From Oxyruncus cristatus (taxonomy: Eukaryota; Chordata; Aves; Passeriformes; Cotingidae), in the NCBI GenBank assembly GCA_013399855.1, contig VXAY01007011.1:1224061-1288060 (forward strand): a stretch of 64,000 bases of DNA, read 5' to 3'. Each line of letters starts with the position of its first letter. Positions within the stretch are counted from its first letter, which is position 1. Both the position numbers and the translations under genes were made by a program. Below the pieces are notes generated by a model, which had not been told where the DNA came from, ran no database searches, and was given only the letters and a program-made list of their open reading frames with translations. This document shows, piece after piece, positions 47,398 to 60,500 of this stretch.

Positions 47398-50300
47398 TTT
47401 TACTTACATATGTATAAGAGCTGTAATACTGTGACATTAAAAAAAAAACATGTAAGTAAAGCTGTTGAAAAAATAACAGGCATAGAAAAGTTCTGTTCCA
47501 CAGAAAAGTACAGTAATGAGGAATTAAACCATTTGATCTAGGGACTTCTTACAGTCTTGTAATGTTTCATGCTTTAGTTTCAGCTAACTTAATGAAGTAT
47601 AAAACAAATGTTCTCTATTGAGCTACAGATTCATATGGATCTCGATAAAAGTGCAAATACATGAGACATACCATAACTTAGGATACTATTTTAAATGAGA
47701 GCATAGCATTTTTTTACTGACCTTTGAATATTCTTGTTTTCTAGTTAACAGTTTTTCAAATCTGTTGCGAATAGGCGTGATTCACTAACTAATTGAAGGA
47801 GTAAGCTCTTTGTCCTCATTTTTTGCCTATTCATCTGTTTTGTTTTGAAGGAAATGATACCTGATTTTACTGTGGCTGTTCAGTGCTTTCAATGTTTCTC
47901 TCCTACAAATTCTCCATTTTTGGTGCATGAAGAATTAATGACAATAATAGCTGAAATGAAACTAGAAGCACTTTTTTTGTTACATGTACACAGAATAAAA
48001 ATTCTTGCTATGCGCTAGGCATTTTATTACTTCATTTGACATAGTTTTTCAAGGTATTTTCTGAGCATGGGATTTTTATACTGAAATACACTGAGGTTTA
48101 GTTGCAAGTGTGTCTCCTGTTTGACAATAATAAGACAGAGGGTTAAAAGATTTTAAACTTGATGGTTTTGGGCAGCTGTTATTTTTAAGTTTCTTGTGGC
48201 CTTTACATTTGTAATCTTCAGGACAGAAATTTTAAAGCTTTTTAATACTGAAGTCACTCTAGTTTCTTAGATTGTCTTTTGTAATACTGCTAGTAGTATT
48301 AGAAATACCTTGCTATTAAAATTTTATATTTAAATTACTAGTACAAATACTAGTAGCACCTGAATTTCTAGTATTATTTCTACTCACTCTCTAGAGTAAG
48401 CTTTCCAATATTATTATTGTGCTGTTGAAAAATAGGTAGTTTTACATAGTGAGCATCCATTATTATTTTTATTGGCATTTGTTCAAGCCGAGAGTTTTAC
48501 TAATTTGATGTAGGCATCTAATATGTAATTAATTGCATGTTAATTGATAGCAGCCTTCATGAGAATAGGGAAACAGCTCAGAATTTAGTTAGAAGTGGGT
48601 ATGAGCCTGAAGGGTAGGTAGGGTGGGAATTTGGGACTGTTTGGATGCGAGATACAGGAGTACCTCGAGGGGAGAGGAGGCAGAGAGAAGGCAAGCCTGC
48701 CTGCTGCTTTTTATGTGACTTTTCTGCCAGGCTTTGAGGTAGGACCTATGGTTCTGATGTCCTGAATTCATAAACAGCTATCAGATGTGGTCAAAATAGC
48801 TTCATCCTCTGTAGTGATCCTAACCAGAGATGACAACTTTAATAGCTCCTGGTTAAATGTAGATAGTAGATATCAGTCCTGCTCATCATTTTGTGGATTG
48901 ATGGTGGATGTCATGAGCAACACATAGGTTTTTTGTATTTCTTTTGTAAAACTTGAGCAATTGTCGGACAGCCATTGAGTACCAGATAGAAAGATTAAGC
49001 TATCAGAAGTTATGAAATGTCAGCATCAGCTGCAATTGATTTACCGTGTTGGTTCATTTCTTTGAATGTGTCAGTGCATACATACTGTGATTCAGTTTTC
49101 AGTTACCTGAATATATACTTTTTTTTCCCTTTTTTGACTCCTCAGCTGAATGTTGTTGTGGAGGACTGTGTTTTGGGGTTTATTTAACATAGCTTTTCAC
49201 CATAACTAGGATGTATTTCTCATTTTCTTAATAATGGTGGTTATCATTTTACTATCTTTGGAACTGTGAAGACGAACCAATTAATTTTCATTAAAAGATC
49301 AGTAACAGGTAGCCAACATTTCTTGGCATTTGCCCTTGTCAGTCTAATCTTGATGTTCTTCTGGGAATCTGGTTTCACAAGCCAATTTAAAAATAAATTT
49401 TCATGACTCATCTTCAGAGTTTGATCATGATCATTTGACCCCACAGCACTTTGGCATCAGTACAGTGGGTTTTTTAGGTATATAGCTAGCTGATCTTGAG
49501 GGATTCCTCGATGGACAGCATAGCTACCTTCAGAGCTCAAAAGTTAGGTGTATAACAGTTGGAGTAAGGAGATTTTTAGCTAGGTTTTACATCCAGCTCT
49601 CTGTGATTCAGTCAATTTATGAGCTTAGAAATCACCCATTTGGAGCTTCAGAACAATTGTAAGGATGCGGATTGTGCCCAGAGGATGTATAACATAATTC
49701 CTGTTAATGGAAGGCTTTAATAATTGAGTTCAGTGTTGTTGATGGTAACATTAGAGATGTCAGATCTAGCTTGTCCTTTTGAGCTTGACTTTTAAAGTGC
49801 TCTAAAAAAAATTCTGTGATGTACTTATATGCGGCAGCAATTATTAAGACTGAGAATCACAGGCATTTAATTGAATCTGAAACATGGTAGTGTGACTCCC
49901 TTGGGTAGGTGTGAAAGCTGGAAGAAAGTCAGATAGTAAATGGAGTGAAGTTTCTTATTGTCAATTAACTCCAGAATTGCTTGAGAAAAGCAGTTTATCA
50001 GCCAACTTACTGTGTTCTCACCAGTACTGCAGATACCACCGCGGTCTGAAAAATCGAGTTGAGCTTTTAATCCTCACGAGTAATCAAGGTAGATTAATGT
50101 AGGTTTGCTCTCCTATATGATCCGTCCAACATGGTATTTCCAGCAGGTTTAAGTGAGTTTAATGGAAAAAACTGTTGCATTTATGAGTAAAGATATTCCT
50201 TTTGTTCTGAAAGCAGCAAAAAGTATGTTATCTTTTCTCTTTATAGTGATAACTCTGAGGTGTTAACTTTTTATCTTGAATGTCAATGAAGGTGAGTTTT

Positions 50301-53300
50301 GAATACACATGGGGAGCAAATTTATTGAGTAAACAGTTGCTACTGTTACATAAATCACCCTTAAGGCTGCATTTTAAAGCCCTTACATTGCCAGAATGAG
50401 GCAGAGGCCCATAAAATACTCAACAGAAGCGTGCATGAAATGTACAGAAGACTTTAAAAAGGAGGTAAAATGTCTTTTTACCTTTTTTTTTATTATTATT
50501 TTTTACTTTTATACTTCCAGTTGGTTGCAGAGAATGCTTTGGGGGTTCACTGTGTTGAGGGTTGATTTTCTAAATTATTTTTACAAGTGTCTTTTGCAAT
50601 AACAATTCCATCAGTCTGTGCTGTGGCACTCATGGGTAACTTGTGTCAGTATAGATTCGCTACTGTTGTTGTGAAATCAAAATTTTCATTAATAGAGAAA
50701 GCTGGGTTATTATTTTTAAAATATTCATGAGGATGGCACTGCTTTTAGTGGAACATGTTAGATTATGTAAAATATTTAGCTAGTCTGTTTATAATGACAA
50801 GTTTCTATTTGGTGTGTGGTTTTTTGTTGTGTTTGCGTTGGTTTTTTTTTTTTATTTTAACGGATTGAGAGTATTTGAACTTTTCACCTAAAATACAGTT
50901 TTCAAAAGCCATTTTGCTCACCCCTCTTCATCTTTTTGTATTTCTGCTGAAAGAAAGTAGTCTGCTGCTTTCTTCATTCACTACTTGGGATAAGTAAGGA
51001 GGGAAACCTTGAAAATACTTCAAATAGAATTGAAGACACAGATTTTCTATTTCTGTGAACCAGTAATAGTCTAAGTTGAAAATAAGAGGCTTGTTTTTGA
51101 GGATTTTTGATTAGCTGAAAATTTTTGGAACATCTCCAATCATGACAATCACATAATTGTTTCATGGAAGGCTGCTCACCAATTTGTATTCATTTTTGGG
51201 TGGTTATTAGCAAGCTAATAACTCTGGATGCTGTTTTGAAATTTCCTGTCACTTCTTGTCATTGTCACTGGAAGCAGTGGGTGTCTTTCCAAGGGATCAT
51301 CCTGGCATTTTATACCACATTTTTCAGAGGTGGTGACGAGAAGTGCAGTGTATCTAGACCAATGATGGCCAACATTTCTCTCAGATGAACCAATGTCTTA
51401 TTCAAGTGTTAAGAGAAAATTGAGTGCTTTGGCTCCTCCTCTGCCACGACTGGACTTTGTGTGGGGCACTACTGTCAGAACCAGTAAAAATAAACAGGTA
51501 GTTTGTACTAGTGAGTTATATTTGTCCCTCGGTTACCTGAGCAGCAGCTGTAGAAAATGCACATTACCGTGCTTTGCTCAGGGTGGTACGTACGTGGAGC
51601 CCAGGTGCTAAGGAATGAGCCATGCTAAGGAATGAGATCTGGCTGCCTGTCTCCTTTGCATTGCCAGCACTGATAAATTGTTATGCCTTACACAGCTGCA
51701 AGAACCACTGCACGTCTGTAGTGGTAGCGCACTCTGTTGTAGATAGCTGGAGCTGATCTATCCCTGGAGACAGGCTATTCCTGAAGCTGAGTTGTAGCAG
51801 AAGCTCTTTGTTTGCTTCCTCCATTCTGCAGGGTTTTTGTCAGTGAAGGATCCCAGCAATAAGCGACCAAGTCAAGCAGAAAAGACTGGGGCAGGATCTC
51901 TCCGTCACGAGGATGCCAAACCATCTGACATCAAAAAGCTGTTAAAATTTATAAGTATATGAGAAACTCTAGTACAAATAGCATGCTGGATCTTTTAACA
52001 TTATTAATCTATTTTATGGTCTCCCTTTTTTATAAATAAAGCTATGTAATAAAGTCCTCCAGGGTCCTTTCAGATGAAAGGCATTAGATTATGGCGCCTT
52101 TAGATGCTTGCTTACTTCTTGTCTGGGCCTGTGAATCCATTTATCACTGAAATGCTTTATTGCAAGAACTCTGTTCTTGCCCATGTGTGGTGTGAAACTG
52201 TTTGAATATCTTCCTTATTTATTTTAGCTCATTTATTAAGTTTCCTATTGTGAGGCCTCTATGGCCTGAATTAAAACAGATATAAAGCACTAAAGCCAAA
52301 TCTCTACATAAAACTGCCAAATAAAATACATAGCCAGGCAAGATTATAAATAAATAATCAGGCGCAAGCACAAGCCCACCAGACCTCTTGGAAACTACCC
52401 ACAAAGGAATTAGTTCCCTGTTACTCAAAAGAATGGAAAAAAACGTGGGTAGCAGATAAAAGAGCAAAGGGAGGGGACCCAAAATAGATAAAAATAGCTC
52501 AGTTGAAGTAAACAAGTCTTGCAGTAAAGCCAACCAGAAAAGGGCAAGAACAGAAGTGCATGCTGAATTGGTAACACAAAAATGTGAGTTGTTATATAGT
52601 AGTGGAAGTCACAGTGCAATGGGGCATCCCAAGCCAGGATCTGATCTGCAACAGAGAACTTTGCTGACATGCAGACTCTTGTCTGGAGTTTGGTTTTGCC
52701 TGGCCTTTTCAACCTGCCCATGGATGGCCATCTGCAAGAAGGGAAATGGCAATGCTGATACAAGTAAGAAATCTGCTTTTCTGAAACACAAGTTTGCTTG
52801 CTTTGGTTGTTATCACAGTATTAGGACCCTTATCCACCCATAAAGCACAGAAGACCCAAGTTTTGTAGGATGAAACCTAGAAGTTGTAAAAAGATGTATC
52901 CTTTTGAGGTTTGGATGTTACTGCTCTGGGTGATTTCTTCTCATCTTTCCCTTCTGTAGCCATCAGAATGCTATAGGCAAATGGAGATCAACTACAAGGG
53001 CTTATCTTTAACATGTTCTTTTTGATAGATTTCTCCATAAATTGACCTTACTTGTTATAAAATAATTTAAATGAAATCTGTGTTGCTGCCATGTTTGTTA
53101 TCTGCATTGTAATCTTTTAGCTGTGCCAAATTATTGTCTGCAAACAGGTAAATTATTGAGGGCAGAAGAAAAGTCTGTCAAGTTACTTGGTACTTTGGTA
53201 GAGGCCACCCTTGCCCTCTGCTCTAAATTTCAAAACAAACAGTCCCTGAACATTACGCTGCTCTTTTATTATACCTTCTGGCAACCTGTAGGTGATTTCT

Positions 53301-55804
53301 GCTTGGCATAGCTGCACTTCATTGAATTCTTCTTGATGGTTATTTTTTCTGCCCAGCCCATATAGGTTTTTGTTTAAACTGCACAAATAAATACATAACA
53401 ATAATATTAAAATACATCTTTAATTTTACTGCTGCTTTTTTGGAAGTAATATTCCCATAGTTTTCTCTCCCTCCCCTCTTGCAGTCTCACCCTTTTGCAT
53501 AAAAATATCTTAATGATAAAGTTACCATATTTTGCCCTTTATTCCTTTTGAATCTCTTTATGTGGAATCAGTGCTGTTGAAAGCTAGAAGTTGACTGTTC
53601 TGGAGGATAATCAGAGAGGTGCCAGTCAGAGTGGATGTGGAAAAATGTGACAGTTGTAAGAATTCTTTCACCCTTCAAAGCTTATGCTCACCTGTTGCCA
53701 GCAGTCCTGGTGCAATCCCCAGTGCTCTTGCTGGGGTGCCTCCTATGCAGAATCACCTGTAAATCTGTTTCAGGAGCACATGTATAATTGTCTTCTAACT
53801 GGAAGATTTCACTCATTATTGTTCTGTTTTAAACGTGTAACCAAAGGCAGTCTTGTATAAATTGGAGAATTTTGACCCTTCTGGTTTATGACCAATATTG
53901 ACGAGATGTTATATACAGTATGGCTGGAGGTTTAAACAGTAGTGGAACATTGCAAATTTCAGTTCCTCTTTGCTAACATGTGTTTGGTATTTGTAAGTTA
54001 AAAATAGAATGGCTATCTTCATTTAAAGTTCATTTAATTAAATAAGATAAAAAAATGTAAAGTAGTAATTTGTGTCTCGTCAAGCAGAGCTCTGACTCTT
54101 GAAGTTTTCTTGGACATGCAGTTGTGTTTGTAAGTCCAAACTTGTCATACCCATGGGAAGCTGCATCCTCTTCATTGTAGCTTTGAATGGACCCTCAGAT
54201 GGATGCTTTGCCCCGATATGCAGGGATGCAGGTAAAAGGAGTGTGATGAAAGGAGTTTTAGACCCTGGTACATAATCTGCTGTTTAGCATTTCTCAATTC
54301 CTGCTCTTCACTGTCAGTATACTGTGAGACTTCTGGAAACTCTTACTATAGTACTGGTTTTATGGTTGTGATAAAACGTATTCCAGTCTACAGACCTTTC
54401 TGGATATACTGCTCAGTGTTCTTAGAATGACCCGTGTCAGGATTTTAACTTAATTATACAATAGAACTTTTTGATGTGAGGAGAAAAAAAAGACACTTAA
54501 AGCTTCAAATACTGACCTTTTGAGGAGTGAAAAAGAAATACAGAACAGACTTTACCAGAGGTAGAGAGCAAGAAGAAAGGTTAATGCTGGCACTGGCAAT
54601 TTTTAGGATTTATTTGTCTCTAGTTTGAGACAGGACAGCATGAAATTTTACATGTTAAAGGCTTTGTCCACAGTGGTTAAGAGCATTCACAGAGTATCAA
54701 ATCAGATATCCAGATGGCACAGTATCCTGACTCTGGCAGTGGCTGGTAATCAACACATAAGAAAGAGTTTAAGCACCAGTAAGCTTATAGTTACTCTTCT
54801 GGTAGAGATCCAGGAGTCTGAAGCTCAGGAGCATTCTGGGACAGGTGCACAGGCTTTGTGTCCTTATGACTTCTTCTGTGAATTTGCCTGATTGCTTTTT
54901 GCATCTGTGTAAATTTTTAACGTGTTCTGTATAGTGAATTGTACAATTTACTTATGAATTGTGTGGAAAAAGTGTGTTCTTTTTTTGTTTGAATATCCAT
55001 ACTTCTGATTTCCTTTTTATTTTTCTGCACTGGAAATGGCAGTAACAGTTGTAACCTATTTACTCCATGCCCCTCCTGATTTAATAGACCCATATGATAT
55101 CCCTTTATGGTGATTTATTTTCCTGATTTGAATAGTGCTCATATAGAATCCGGTCTATCTGTACATCTGAGTCATCTGTTTTTTTCCCTGTTCTGAGTGT
55201 GTTTTGGTGTTGCCTTATATTAATTTTGGGGTTAGAGGAACAAGAACTACACGTAATAGAAATGAAAACCCATACTGTGGCATATTGCTGGTCTTTGTTT
55301 TTCATTTCTCCCCCACCTCCTTGTAGTTCCAAATGGAGGCCAATGTAATAATGACAGTTGCCACTTTTTATAGTTAGGGTTGATGTGTTTCTTTGAAAGA
55401 AAGCCTAGTGGGGAACATTTTAACTGGTGATGGATAGAGGACTTGACATTGGCTCCCAGTACAATTCCAGCTTCTTTGTTCCATGTAATATTTGTCATAA
55501 CAGTGGTGATGAGTGATGATACATATTTATTTTTTTCAGCATGAAGGATGGCTGCATTCAACATGCACACATGCAGATAAAAGAAGTTGAACAGCTTCAA
55601 AAGCTATGTCAGTCAGTTTGTCAAAATCACATTGGCAGACCTGGAGTCCTGCGTGTACAGATGGGACCTGAAAGTGAGATCTGTTTGCTCATGGGGGTGA
55701 AGGGAGCTTTGTTTGACAAGACTACCACAGAGAGCAGCTGGCTGGCTTTGCTTTGACCGCATCTTCACATGCCTTGTAAGAAGCTTGCCCTAAATATATT
55801 TTTT

Positions 55805-55807
<3 letters not shown>
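47398..55807 (+). other. TULP4: TULP4 intron, no gene seen
   Basis: About 8.4 kb of AT-rich intronic DNA. Open frames are short (up to about 115 codons) and unconvincing. A patch near 48480-48560 has overlapping TAATTA/ATTAAT cores. No recognisable repeat family, RNA gene or exon. Confidence 0.45.

Positions 55808-55840
<33 letters not shown>
55808..55840. repeat. Poly-T run (33 T)
   Basis: The longest homopolymer in the window, uninterrupted. It is followed by CTGCAAG and then about 260 bases of GC-richer sequence. On the minus strand this reads as GC-rich sequence followed by a poly(A) tract. Confidence 0.9.
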
Positions 55841-57284
55841 CTGCAAGCTGTATTTCTCTTTTGGAGATGCACAGCCTTCGTGCACTGTGTCCTCTCTGGG
55901 ACACCAGCCACCTTTGCGGCCTGGCCCTGCTCCCGGGGTCCTCCTGAGCCACTCACTGCACCAGGGCTTCACATGAGGGGTGAGCAGGCAGGTGAGCTGC
56001 TGTCACTGTTGTACCTTTGCTCATGTTCTAAAAGCTCTGCAGAGAAGCCAACAGAGGAACAGAGGCCACTTTACCATGTAGGAGAGTTATGCTATCCTAG
56101 GAGAGCAGGATGCAGGCTGTGATCCCTCATTCCTCCAGAATGAGCCCTCCCAGGCACCTAATTCTGATTGGGTTTTGTGATGAGGAGATGTGTGCCTGTG
56201 CTCAGGAAGGCCATCCTACATACCTTGGAGCAATCTTTTAAAATGGCATCAAGCCTTAAAGCTGAGGAATAGTTACTTACCTGTTGGCTGGAAGATCAGG
56301 GGTTTTTTTTGCGCTACAGTTGTCAATTCAAAGCAGCTGTTCACTTACTGAGTTAAGGGAAATAAATAGTTGAAATGTTGGGAGATTCTTCTTTCTGGCA
56401 TCTCTAGCCTTTATGTATGTAAAGTTGTCATGTAATCAGTTATCCATATCTTGTACTTTTGTCATGAGAAATAAGATCATCTTTATTTCTTTTAAAAAGT
56501 GAGCATTTAAAAATTTGTGTATGTAAGCAGTATACTTGATTTTTCTCTCTTGGCCAGTTAATGGGTATGTATTATTTTGCTAGGCTTGGTCCATGGTAAT
56601 ATTGATGTACTGAAGTGTCAATCTGTTTTCTGTCAGCTAGGTTTTGTTGTTGGCATTTCTCAGAAAGATCTCATGCATTGAGGGAAAGACTTGTGGGCCT
56701 TACTAGAGGTGTCCACCTTCCTGGCTTTGATCATGCTGCGTATAGTGCATACTCTAATTTCAACTAACAGATTAGTTAATTCAGTAACCACCTTTGTCCA
56801 CCTTGAAAATAGGGAACATTTTTTAAAGTTTTTTTGAAAGTTTTTGTGAGGAAGATATTGAATGTCTAATATCTGTATTGTTGAATGCAGCAAAACAAAT
56901 ACGTGGAAATGATGCAACGTAGTGAGCATGTTCTCTTGAGAATATATTAACATGCAAAGAGTAGGTGAAGGACGTAGGCACCTACAAACTAAAGCAAATG
57001 TAAAAAGGAACAAAATTGCCATGAGATAAAGACTTGGAAAGAACAGAAAAAAAGCTAGGACACAATGGTAGCTAAAGCCTATAATAGAGTCATTGTACTG
57101 AGAAATGGAAAACAAAATTTAGCAAGGGAATGCAGACATTAACATAAATGAAGTTCTCACAGCCTTAATTATTACTCAAATGTTCTTTAAAATGTCAGAG
57201 GCACTTGTTTTCACTTTCCCTTAAGAATTTGTAAATTCTGATTTTTTTATTGTTATTTTTTGTCTGAGTAGAGAGCTGAGTTTT
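55841..57284 (+). other. TULP4: TULP4 intron, GC-richer patch then ordinary DNA
   Basis: About 55841-56160 is GC-richer than its surroundings and open in more than one frame, but I recognise no protein. The rest is ordinary AT-rich DNA. A long minus-strand open frame at 56660-57115 is rich in Phe/Leu at its start and matches nothing I know. Confidence 0.4.
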
Positions 57285-57554
57285 GTCCCAGTGACAGGCC
57301 CAGAGATGATGGGCACGAACAGAAAGATAGGAGGTTCCATCTGAACATCAGGAAATGCTTTTTCACTTTGAAGGTGACTGAGCTCTGAGAGGTTGCCCAG
57401 CGAGGTTGTGGAGTCACCTCCCTTGGAAATACTGAAAAAGCCACTTGGATTTGGTCCTGGGCAGCCAACTCTAGCTGTGACTCTGCTTGAGCATGGGCTT
57501 GGACCAGATGACCTTCAGAGGTCCCTTCCAACCTCAACCATGCTGTGATTCTGC
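57285..57554 (+). mobile_element. CR1 LINE 3' fragment
   Basis: 5'-truncated CR1 tail in + orientation. Recognisable parts are GGTTCCATCTGAACATCAGG, GAGGTTGCCCAGCGAGGTTG, TTGGACCAGATGACCTTCAG and GGTCCCTTCCAACCTCAACC, ending in ATGCTGTGATTCTGC. Confidence 0.93.
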
Positions 57555-60500
57555 AAAAACGTATTTTAATTAAAAAAAGGAATTTTTGGTTGTAATTTGC
57601 ATGATGCTCAGCCAACATAGTGGACACTTGTGAAAATATGCATTCACTTTCAGACATAAAAATGAGCTTTACAACCAAATAAATGTTCCCTGTTATATTT
57701 TAGTGATAAGACAGGGCAAAGGTGAAACTTCAGACCACAGTGTGAATTTGGGGCTCTATCTCCTCTAGCTGCAAAATGGAGGTTTTACATAGCACTGTTG
57801 ATAAAACATCTCATTATGGATAATATATGGAAACAACCTCGGTGGGGCCTTATTAGCAGCACTAAGTATTTGGTGTTTATGACTCACTGGGAGGCCTACT
57901 AATGTATTCTTCGGGTGCGATCTAAAGCCTTTTCTTCAAGAATTTTTTTTTTTAAAGTAGAAGTGCAAAATTAATGAGAGATTAATTGCCATCCAAATAT
58001 GATTATTTGGCAGGGCTTCATGTGTAAATCCATTGGCATTAGTTTTTGGTCTAAAATTATGATGACATTGATACTAAAGTGTGAAGCACTGGCATTTTAA
58101 GATGACTCATTTTAGGAAGAAATACTGTTTTAAAATCAATCCTTCAGTCTGAGCTGCAGGCTGGGGAGAACGTTATTTGCTTTTGATAAGGGATATGAAA
58201 AAGTATTGATTGAAGGTTTACTGAGGGACAGAAACCTTTCAGGCATACAAAGTTAGACAACGTAAGGCACTTTGGAGAGGACTGTAGAGGAAAAGCCTGC
58301 TTTCAAAGACACAGAACAGTCTGTATGATCCAAGACAGTTACAACCTAATTGGCTGACCTTACAACATTTTCTATGAGGTTTGGCTGGAAAAGCAGAGAG
58401 TAACTTCCAGTCAAAGGAAATTTTGTGTCTGCTTCTTTGAACTTCATTCTATTACTTGCATTTGTAATTTTCAATGTAGCTTGAACTGCATTACAACTTT
58501 TTTTAACGGCTCAGTATTTATTTTAGTTAATTCATGTTTTCAGTGCTTTGAATGTGAAAGAAGCTATGCTAGAGCAAAGTGTTATATCTTTGGACTACTG
58601 CTCTTAATTTATTTGCTTGCATGAATTTGTGCTCCAATTCCACTCTCCCTGTGGTTTCCCTTTATCTTTATATCTACAGCTTGTGTTGCTTGGCATAGGT
58701 GGCTTAGCTGAGAGCAAAGCCGAATTTTTCATTTTTCTGAGAATCACTTAATGACTCTTGGTAGTGCTGATTTCCTTAAGGGATGCATTCACATTTTGGT
58801 TAGTTTTCTCCTGATTTTGATAGTGTTCAAACCTTCAAATTTTTTCCCAGTGTTTAAATCTAAATTTTAATATTTCTTTACTTTTTTCTGAATTGCCAAA
58901 AGTATCTTTTTATTACTTGGAAAAAACCAAAGCACACACTTAATATGAAATGCTATCTTAGTGCCCTGACATGTGACACAGCAGTAATCAAATACATTGT
59001 AACTCATCCTCCATATCAGAGATTTACATAACACTTGAGTCTTCTGTGACTGTGAAGCTTAATAAAATTTAGATTGCATCTTTGCTTTGATATAGAAGTT
59101 ATTGTTTTTCAAGATACTGATTTTGCTTCTTATACTACCTCTCCATATCACTGTAACTGATGAATGCAAATCCACATGCAATTCAGCTGTCTTGCTGCAC
59201 GTTACAGGCTAAATTTTATTTTTATGGAGCAACTTGAAATAATACTTTAATAAGAAAAATGTTTAAGCTTATGAAAAGAATATTGCTTTTTGCTGTCCAA
59301 GAAACCAGATTTTGCCTTTATAGGTCTCTTTGAAAGAAAGAAAATGCCTTTGAAGCTGAAGCTGATCTTAATATTTGAAAAAAAACCCCAAACCCCAAAC
59401 AATCAAGGAAAGAATATTTAGCCTTCCATTAGATTTAGCAAGATCTTGGTTACTATTTAGTTGGCGCATTTGGATTTCAGCATTTATGGGAAAAGGTGCT
59501 GTCTACAGTTTTTAAAAGTGAAGCCGTTCAATTATCAATTCTGTACTGTTTCATAAGTGGAAAAGATTCAAAAAGTTAACTGCAAGTGAAACCAGTCAGT
59601 TGGGATTAGATTGCTTCAGTGAGTGGAAAAAAAGAAGTGTTTCTGGAGAGTCTAACATATGTTTGCTTGGAAAAAAAAAATTGTGATAATAATAATGTCC
59701 ATTAGCAGAAGCTGTTAACAGCAGGAACTTCACTTAAGAAGTCTGGTAGCAAGCACCATCTAGTTAAATGCTTTGACTTTCCGGTGGAGCATACAGGATG
59801 CTGTCTCTGGCTGCTGTGCAATTGCAACAGTGTTCCGAGTGTGGTGAGAGAAATGAGATGGAAGAACAGGAGCAGAGGTAGAAAGGAGATCAAAGCACTG
59901 TAATAATGAGAAAGAAAATATTCAACAAGACCCCTGTTCTTTTTGTCCCTCCTCCCATTTGATGATGTGAAGAAGTAGTGTTCGAACCAGAGCAGGGAAT
60001 GGCCTTTCTTTTCAGCAGATGTCTTCCAGGAATTTCCAGTAGTGAGTAAATAGATCTGCTCATGACTGGGACTGGGTGTTTCTTTTTATAGGCAGATACT
60101 ATTTTTGTTATGACCTATTTATAATGCTTTACTTTTTTAGTGCACTGGAGAAAAGTTGCTTGTTTTTCATATGAGTTGTCTTTCGGTACTCACATTTTCC
60201 ATGTCTTTGGAAACTTCTCCTCGGTTGTTTCAAAAGTTTTGTTTGTGGTTTTTGTTTGTTTGTTTGTTTTAATTTTTTTTTAATTGGTTGATGACTTGAA
60301 GCTGCAATAACTTCTAGTTAGGAGACCAAGCTGTTTGGTGGTTAATAGGCTTAATACTAGGTGGTTTTAATTTTCTTGGAAGATCTGTGATGGCCAGCAC
60401 TATTCAATACTGTCACTGTTTGTAGAGTGTTGTTTTTGAATGTTCTTTTCTAGGAGTCCAGTAGGGAACAAACAAACAAAAAACCCTCTGTTTTTTTTGG

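Noticed and set aside
55541..55756. ATG frame following TTTTTTCAGC, resembling an exon start
   Set aside because: It does not match the expected second coding exon of TULP4 and ends in a stop without a donor.
56660..57115. 151-codon minus-strand open frame with hydrophobic N-terminus
   Set aside because: The hydrophobicity follows from A-rich + strand DNA. No family is recognised and there is no supporting context.
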